From Halichoerus grypus (lineage: Eukaryota > Chordata > Mammalia > Carnivora > Phocidae), in NCBI RefSeq assembly GCF_964656455.1, contig NC_135725.1, positions 53,265,688 to 53,329,687 on the forward strand: a DNA stretch of 64,000 bases, given 5' to 3'. Positions 57,753 to 64,000 of the stretch are shown piece after piece (position 1 is the stretch's first letter; each line of letters opens with the position of its first letter). The notes below the pieces were generated by a model. That model searched no databases. It had not been told where the DNA came from and was given only the letters and a program-made list of their open reading frames with translations. The translations under genes and the position numbers were made by a program.

Positions 57753-59790
57753 ATATTATTTTATGATTAGTTCCAAATGCATTTGCTTTGATTAATTACA
57801 AAAAGGCATTAAAATAAGACTAAGTGATTTACAGATAAGGATAATTTCAGCAATTAAGCCCAGGATTATCTCTGAGGTTCCTGGTAGCCAAAGTAACAAG
57901 GGAAACTTGTATGTGTTAGCTAAGTTTTATGGTCCAGTGAACTGAAGAGTACCAGCACTGGGCTGGAAAAAATTTCTTTCCTAGCATAGTGTATTATACT
58001 CATTCATAATAAATTAAATTAACACAAAATGTTTTGAAATGTCCAAATGTTTACAGCTATGAATTATCATTAGATTCTATTATAAAGAGCTACCCTCAAT
58101 TCCACTATACCCCTGCTGTTAAAAAAAGATGGTTATTCAATGAGAAGAATATCACTGTTGTTTAGTTTTCCAAGAAAAAGCTACGGAATGCAGAATCAGC
58201 TTATACTTTAAAGGTGATTAATTTCAGCAAAGCAGGTTTCTTCAAAACACATAACAGAAATAATGGCTTACGGGGCTTTTTCTCTGTTTGCTTGTGCTTC
58301 TCCCGGTAATGAGGACAGAGTCAGCAAGGCATGAGACTATTTTTGATTTCACCATTTTGATATGGCAATATTGCAATCAAGACAAGTTATCATTTACATT
58401 GTTTCATCGTTAATATGTTTATACCAATGAATCCACAATATATAGTAAAGATGCAAGACTATTTTCTGAAGCTAAGAAAAGCAACATGTTTATGATTTTG
58501 AAAGTGTCATAAGCACTATTAGAATGAGCACCAGCAGCCTCCAACTCCTCAGTCACATGGATGTCACTGAAGCACGATAAAAACCGTGTTGGGGAAGGCC
58601 AGTCTGAATTACTAAATAGAGTCAGCAAATAGTGTTTCTTGAGAAACAGAGTTTGACTCCATTTAACAGTATACAGTAGGTCAAAGTGGGCTGCAAAAAA
58701 GAGCTGTCTAGTGCGGTTCTCTAGGGAAGTAGATTTAATGACCTAAATAATAACAAGCAGTAATTAGCATAGTAGCTATTTGTGGATAAATACATGCTTT
58801 TGAAGTGCTTAAGGGTACCAGAGCTGCCTGTTCACTTAACTAGCTTAACGATATCCTCCCCAAGTCTTGTTTATACCACTAATTTACACTCTGTAGGTAA
58901 CAAGGAAGAATTTTATAGATAAAGATAAGGCTCTCAGGCCACATAGTTCACACAGTGGATCCTGAATCCATGGATTACCATAACGGAAATAGCAAAAAAA
59001 TTTTTTAAAGAACAAAAAATAAAGATGAATCATTTTGGCTCTAAAGTAGAACATGTTTGTTCCCTGCAGATAGATCCCTTGGAGCCTATTGAGCTTTGTG
59101 GAAAAGGAAATTATAAATAGTATTGTCCATGACACACTCAGCAGGGCATTACTGACTACATTTTATTTATATGGGCATGAAAGCACCTGAGATGGTGTGG
59201 GAGGGGCACTTTCGTATTTTTCCTACTGCACTGAACGACCTTTACAGCAGGCCTCAGAAAGCTGGCAGAGTAGAAAGCCAAGGTTTGCTGTACAATCATG
59301 TTTTCCGGCAACAACACAATGTGAAAAGATACCCAAAGAGATATTGCCAAGTGTTTCCTACATGATCAAACTCTTCATATTTAAGCTGACTCCCAGAAGA
59401 GAGAGATGTCTCAACCCAGTAAGTAGCCAGGTGCCCACAAATCCTGAGATCCTAGACGTTCTGACCAAGTTGATTTACTTCTGTGATCTCTTGATGGAGA
59501 ATGTGTTGATTCACATGAATGGCCTGCTGATGAGCCTGGAGGAAGGGAGAGTGTCAGGGTGAATAGGGCCTGATATGTTTGCTCTCTGACCAGTGTCGCT
59601 CAATCCGAATGTGTAGCACAATTAGCATCTGATTATGGTGTTTGCTTGCTTCTCTTTTTGTACTGCATAACTTGGTGCTTTATTAGACCGTCTCATGTTC
59701 TTTACCTGCTTCATGTAGCCCTCGTTTATTTGGAAGTCACTTCTCAGAAAAACTGTGAAAGAGAAAACTAACAGAGACAGAAGTATCTAT
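57753..59790. other. Single-copy DNA, possible conserved non-coding elements
   Basis: No gene or repeat recognised. Homeodomain-type words cluster near 57780-57900 (see findings). A 121-codon frame at 59197-59562 has no recognised domain. Confidence 0.4.
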
Positions 59791-60033
59791 AGAAAACCCA
59801 AGTCCTGGGCGCCTGGGTGGCTCAGTTGGTTAAGCGACTGCCTTCGGCTCAGGTCATGATCCCAGGGTCCTGGGATCAAGTCCCACGTCGGGCTCCCTGC
59901 TCTGCGGGAAGCCTGCTTCTCCCTCTCCCACTCCCCCTGCTTGTGTTCCCTCTCTCGCTATGTCTCTCTCTGTCAAATAAATAAATAAAATCTTTAAAAA
60001 AAAAAAAAAAAAAAAAAAGAAAACCCAAGTCCT
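59791..60033 (+). mobile_element. Young full-length Can-SINE with perfect 16-bp target-site duplication
   Basis: SINE 59807-60017 between identical 'agaaaacccaagtcct' copies (59791-59806, 60018-60033). It has a near-consensus head, a box B-like word ('gggatcaagtccc'), a CT-rich segment, 'aaaatcttt' and a long uninterrupted poly(A). One of the two youngest-looking insertions in the window. Confidence 0.97.
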
Positions 60034-60162
60034 CATAGCTGCACATTCTAACTTTACACATAAATCTATCAAGTCTGCTTTGTCTAATCGATAACACATC
60101 AGAAGCAGCCAAATTTTAGAACCTAGAATGTTTTATATAAGGCTAGTGGAAAAGGGCATATT

Positions 60163-60313
60163 GAGAGTAGCAAAGAATAAGTGCCCGGTTGGCTCAGTCG
60201 GTAGAATGTAGGATTCTTGATCTCGGGGGTCATGAGTTCGAGCCCCATGTTGGGTGTAGAGATTACTTTAAAAAATAAAATAATAAATAAATAAAGAGAG
60301 TAGCAAAGAATAA
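60163..60313 (+). mobile_element. Short old-type tRNA-derived SINE with perfect 18-bp target-site duplication
   Basis: The element at 60181-60295 lies between identical 'gagagtagcaaagaataa' copies (60163-60180, 60296-60313). It keeps box A-like 'tggctcagtcgg' and box B-like 'gagttcgagcc' words. It ends in 'gttgggtgtagagattactt' plus (AATA)n without the CT-rich segment, so it is a different subfamily from the other copies. Confidence 0.95.
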
Positions 60314-60999
60314 CAGCTGACAGCGTAGAAAGAGACAAATAAGGTATAAAACTCAGGTAGAACGACTTCAAAGGCAAAACATTTTTCTCAGTTCACATTC
60401 TCAAGAAACCAATTCCAAAGTAAGGATTCAAGTGCAAATAACTTATTAAGAAGTTTTTTGAGGGGAGGAGAATGAGCAAGGGCATGAATAAGTAAAACAA
60501 AAAGTGTAAGAAACCAAGCAAAGGTGCAATTTCAGGTAAAATGTCAGCTTTAGCCTTACCCCTCATGAAGCTATGCAGAATATATTACCCCTCAGAGTTT
60601 GTCCTATCTAAAGTTCAGTAACCTCTGCTTTTGTGTTCCTTCGTTGGTTATTTATTGGTGTAGGGCTATAGGGGGTGAGTTGTGGAAGGAGGAAGTATCT
60701 GTGTTCCAGGAGTCCAAAGGGAAAACAATTCAAATATGCAAACTATTCACAGCATAGCACACAGAAGAAGGAGGATGGGACCACAGCACCAATAAAAGGG
60801 ATCTCAGGGACTCTGGTTAGACCATCAACTACGTCCATCTCTGCATGCCTGAAACATTTATTGTCCCTACCAATCTTTTAGGTCAAGAAGTTATCAGTTA
60901 TCACACAGAGGTCTATGTGCAATAAAGTCATTTAGGTTCATACCGAGGAGCCTCAGTTAATTTCAGTGCTCATCCCTACTTTGAGGGTCAAAATAACAA
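60314..60999. other. Single-copy DNA, nothing recognised
   Basis: One 68-codon chance frame. Confidence 0.45.
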
Positions 61000-61135
61000 A
61001 GTGGGTACAGCAGAAAGACCATAGGATTTAGGAATTATAGGTTCTAGTCCTATCTCTGCTGCCACTGGATACCTATATTATCTTGGTGTGTGTCCTCAGT
61101 TTACCTTGCTGATATGAATGGCTTCTTTATATCCC
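61000..61135 (+). mobile_element. MIR SINE
   Basis: 'ggttctagtcctatctctgc', 'tgccactggatacctatatt' and 'tgtgtcctcagtttacc' match the 5' tRNA-like and core parts of MIR. Confidence 0.65.
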
Positions 61136-62344
61136 AATTCAATCAACCCCATACATCTCCCTCTAAAATCCCACAATGAAGTGTCAAAAATAAGACAGTA
61201 TCTAAAAGACCCAGAATCTGGCAAACAAGAAATACTAAATAAATGTTAGCTAAAAACAAAATCTTGAATGGATTTAGCCAAAATTACATTTGGCTGTTAA
61301 TGACAAGGACCCTGAAGGGGTAGAGTCACTTACCAAGAGCCTAATGTACTTTCAGGCACAATATAATATGTTTTCATTACATTTCTGAGATTATCCATAA
61401 ATATATCAAGTTGTAAGCTTATAATATAGTCATTTTTTTCTAATAGTTTAACCATGTATACATTAAAGTGAGTGATTGTTCTTTCAATTGCCTGTATATT
61501 TAAAATGTGTCTGTACTTAGAGGTTATAATTTTATAGAGAAGAGTAAATAAATCCAGTAAAAGCAAACTTCTAAATATTTTAGGTTTCGTTTATTTATTT
61601 ATTTATTTATGTTGGGATTCTAGGGAGTTGTATGGCAAAAATAAATAAATAAAAGTCTTCCTGTTCTAATGTATTTGTCTGTATTTTCAGAAAGATCCAT
61701 ATTTAGATTTTTGAAGGCAATCCTGTATCTACACACAGACTGCTGAAGTGACAATTTTAAAACAACAAACTCTAATCCCTGGTGACTGTACATCTGTGTC
61801 ACAAAACAATCACATAATCTGGCATGATTAAAAGGTTTGCTGATCAGAGTTCCACAGCTGAGAGCCAAATATGGCAAAGTATGATCTAGTTTTCTGCTTC
61901 ATAAATGCAAATAAAGACAAGCACATACACCAGAGAAACTAGTTATTCTTACACAATTGAGGTCCAGCACAATTTCACATGAAGAAATTATCCAGTAGCC
62001 AACAACTCCCTTGAAAACAAAGCTAGACACGGGAGTTTTCTGACTCACACTATTAAGTCAAAGTTTCCAATTTTATAAATATGTGATTAAAATGAAAATA
62101 CAGGATACCAAAAAACAAGACGGGATACCATGTTTTGCATAACCTGTAAAAAGATTTTAAACACTATCTGCGCTACAGCCAGCTCACAATGAAAGTCTAA
62201 TGCAATTAGAGAAAACGAAGACTGGTATTTTAAGTAACCATTCAATAATAATATAAAGACATTTGCAAGCTGGTGGATATTCTGCAAAAAGAATTAAATG
62301 TCTTTGTCTTTGTTTTGTCTCTATAGTATCTAGACTCGTTAGTT
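61136..62344. other. Single-copy DNA with a small (TTTA)n repeat
   Basis: (TTTA)n at 61590-61609 faces a short (AAAT)n at about 61641-61655, a potential hairpin. No gene seen. Confidence 0.5.
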
Positions 62345-62400
62345 GCCGTTGGCAGTTGGCACTCAATCAGTATTTTTAGTTGAATGAATAAAAGTTGTCT
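62345..62400 (+). mobile_element. L2/MIR-type 3' end
   Basis: 'gttggcactcaatcagtatt' followed by 'tttagttgaatgaataa' matches '...gtaggcactcaataaatatttgttgaatgaatga'. Confidence 0.5.
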
Positions 62401-62979
62401 GAATGGATAAATACATAAATGTGAAATAATTGTCAAAAATATCTAAGAATCATAGTCACTTCTGCATTGATGTCTACAAAATACTAGAAGTTACAAACGC
62501 ATTAATATAAATAACCCACTGGACCAAGGAGGAAATATACTCTAGCATGTCAATTATTTCTTAAGGATACAATTCATAATGTCACATGTGAAGTGCCTGA
62601 TGATAAATTTTGCATTCTTTTCCACAGCTGTCTTCTTCGGGAAAAATAAAAAAGCAAAACACACGAAGGATGGAATTCTGGTATCACAAGATTGGCTTCA
62701 CTAACCCAGATATTTCCTTACTTGCAGCAGATATGCCGGTAATTTTGAGCCAGACTCAGATAAGACAGGACAATGTTATTTGAATTTGTTCTTTGGCAGA
62801 GTTTCTGGTTTTTGATGTGCCCTAGCAATGTTCCCAACAGCAAAGCTGAAAAGTCCTGCTCTATATAATTTTATTGAAATACTGAGTGTAACAGAGACTG
62901 TTTGTTTAGAATCACCCACACCTAGCAAGGCTTTGGGTTTGAATTCTTTCTTCTATTTTCTTCACTTGCCATTTTATGA
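62401..62979. other. Single-copy DNA, nothing recognised
   Basis: No supported feature. Confidence 0.45.
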
Positions 62980-63171
62980 TTTTTTTAAAAAGATTTTATT
63001 TATTTATTTGAGAGACAGAGCGCTCAAGTGGGGGGGGAGGGGCAGAGGGAGAGGGAGACGCAGACTCCCTGTTGAGCACAGAGCCCAAGGCCGGGCTCCA
63101 TCCCAGGACCCTGAGATCATGACCTGAGCTGAAGGCAGACGCTTAAATGACTGAGCCACCCAGGCATGCCC
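62980..63171 (-). mobile_element. Can-SINE
   Basis: The tail 'aaaaagattttatttattta' is on the left and the head 'gagccacccaggcatgccc' on the right, with a G-rich/GA-rich middle. Full length. The target-site duplication is not clear. Confidence 0.93.
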
Positions 63172-63505
63172 TTCCCTTTTACTCTTTTTAATCTTTTTTT
63201 TTTCCCTTGAATTTCATCTCTTTGAGTCTTCACCCTCAACACTTTCATTTCTGAGTATTAAACCATGGAAGTTCTGTATGGCCTCTTCCAATATGACTTT
63301 CTATATGCAACTAACTAACTAAATTCCAAGTGGCAGAATAGCCTGTTTAACAAAGTGATATTCAAACTCATTCTGGTCACTACAAAGCTCAATCATTCAA
63401 AACGTATGGCCAAGCATTATAGTATTAGGCAAGAGTAAGAAACCAAATACCAAAAAGAAGGGCATCAAAGATATAAAATGGCTACATAATCTTCAAATAC
63501 AAAAG
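63172..63505. other. Single-copy DNA, nothing recognised
   Basis: Short stretch between two SINEs. No feature seen. Confidence 0.5.
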
Positions 63506-63696
63506 TACCCTCTAGGGGTGCCTGGGTGGCTCAGTAGGTTAAGCGTCTGCCTTCTGGTTAGGTGGTGTTCTAGGGGTCCTGGGATTGAGCCCCGAGTGGG
63601 CTCCCTGCTCTGCGGGGAGCCTGCTTCTCCCTCTGCCCCTCCCCTTGCTTGTGTTCTCTCTTTCTCTCTCTCAAATAAATAAATAAATACCCTGTA
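63506..63696 (+). mobile_element. Can-SINE with short target-site duplication
   Basis: SINE 63515-63687 between 'taccctcta' (63506-63514) and 'taccctgta' (63688-63696). The head and CT-rich segment are complete. The tail is (AAAT)n without a long poly(A). Confidence 0.92.
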
Positions 63697-64000
63697 AAGT
63701 AACTGCACTCTAACAACCGTGTTTCTTGTGAGTTAGGGAAACCTAATCTTTGTTCTTTATAGGTGCTCCAGTTCAATTTAGATTATCTTTCAGGGAGATG
63801 AATCTCCTGAAGAAGGTCAAAATGACATTTTATTTTAAATTATGATTAGAAACAATGACATTTTACATTCCTAATCATGTGTTTTTCAATAGTTAATTAT
63901 AAAGGACACCATGGTTTTAACATTTAGCTTATTTTCAAAAGATTAAAAAGGGTAGGAAGCATTTTTATTTAACAATGGTAGCACTTAGAAGCAAACAATT
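63697..64000. other. Single-copy DNA, nothing recognised
   Basis: No feature seen up to the window edge. Confidence 0.5.

Noticed and set aside
59197..59562. 121-codon plus-strand frame
   Set aside because: Composition is not distinctive and no family is recognised; kept only as single-copy DNA.
1..64000. CRISPR array, bacterial operon, prophage or defence island
   Set aside because: No regularly spaced repeats, ribosome-binding sites or dense long ORFs; repeat content is clearly mammalian.

Overview
The window is non-coding nuclear DNA from a mammal. It is most likely an arctoid carnivoran (bear, seal or mustelid-like). The evidence is about a dozen tRNA-Lys-derived Can-SINEs, several with intact target-site duplications, and four LINE-1 3' ends of the kind ending in a module with 'gatgtaatgtatgg' and 'taacataacataataaa'. 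The dog SINEC_Cf consensus and the cat-type SINE tail were not seen. This species call comes from remembered repeat consensus sequences, not a database search.

I find no protein-coding gene that I can support. The longest open frame is about 134 codons. Most of the longer frames are either repeat remnants (L1 ORFs, antisense of a purine tract, Tigger or L2 DNA) or unremarkable chance frames in AT-rich sequence. No rRNA, functional tRNA, CRISPR array or operon-like structure is present. The window fits a gene desert or the inside of a very large intron.

Layout. 0-9 kb: ancient L1, HAL1, L2 and MIR fragments in AT-rich single-copy DNA. 9-12 kb: a HAL1-like remnant, then a younger 5'-truncated L1 (10880-12016) that carries two different L1 3' ends in tandem. 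12-18 kb: single-copy DNA with three MIRs. 18.1-18.5 kb: a short L1 3' end, minus strand. 19.5-24.5 kb: a long ancient L1M with decayed ORF1 and ORF2, a (CA)n run, a 230-bp purine tract and a young Can-SINE inside ORF2. 25.2-26.1 kb: a minus-strand HAL1/L1 ORF1 remnant. 28-36 kb: two LTR-like elements, a Tigger-like MITE bordered by microsatellites, and a hAT-like element split by a Can-SINE. 36-44 kb: mostly single-copy DNA with one SINE and an L1 3' end. 44.9-47.4 kb: a decayed hAT transposon with recognisable transposase C-terminal residues. 47-64 kb: single-copy DNA with five SINEs, another L1 3' end, MIR and L2 fragments, and a few stretches that could be conserved non-coding elements.

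No new biological system was found. The most useful leads are the tandem homologous 3'-end modules in the L1 copies, the hAT remnant, the Tigger-like MITE with microsatellites at both edges, and a 97-codon open frame at 57.0-57.3 kb with a splice-acceptor-like tract.
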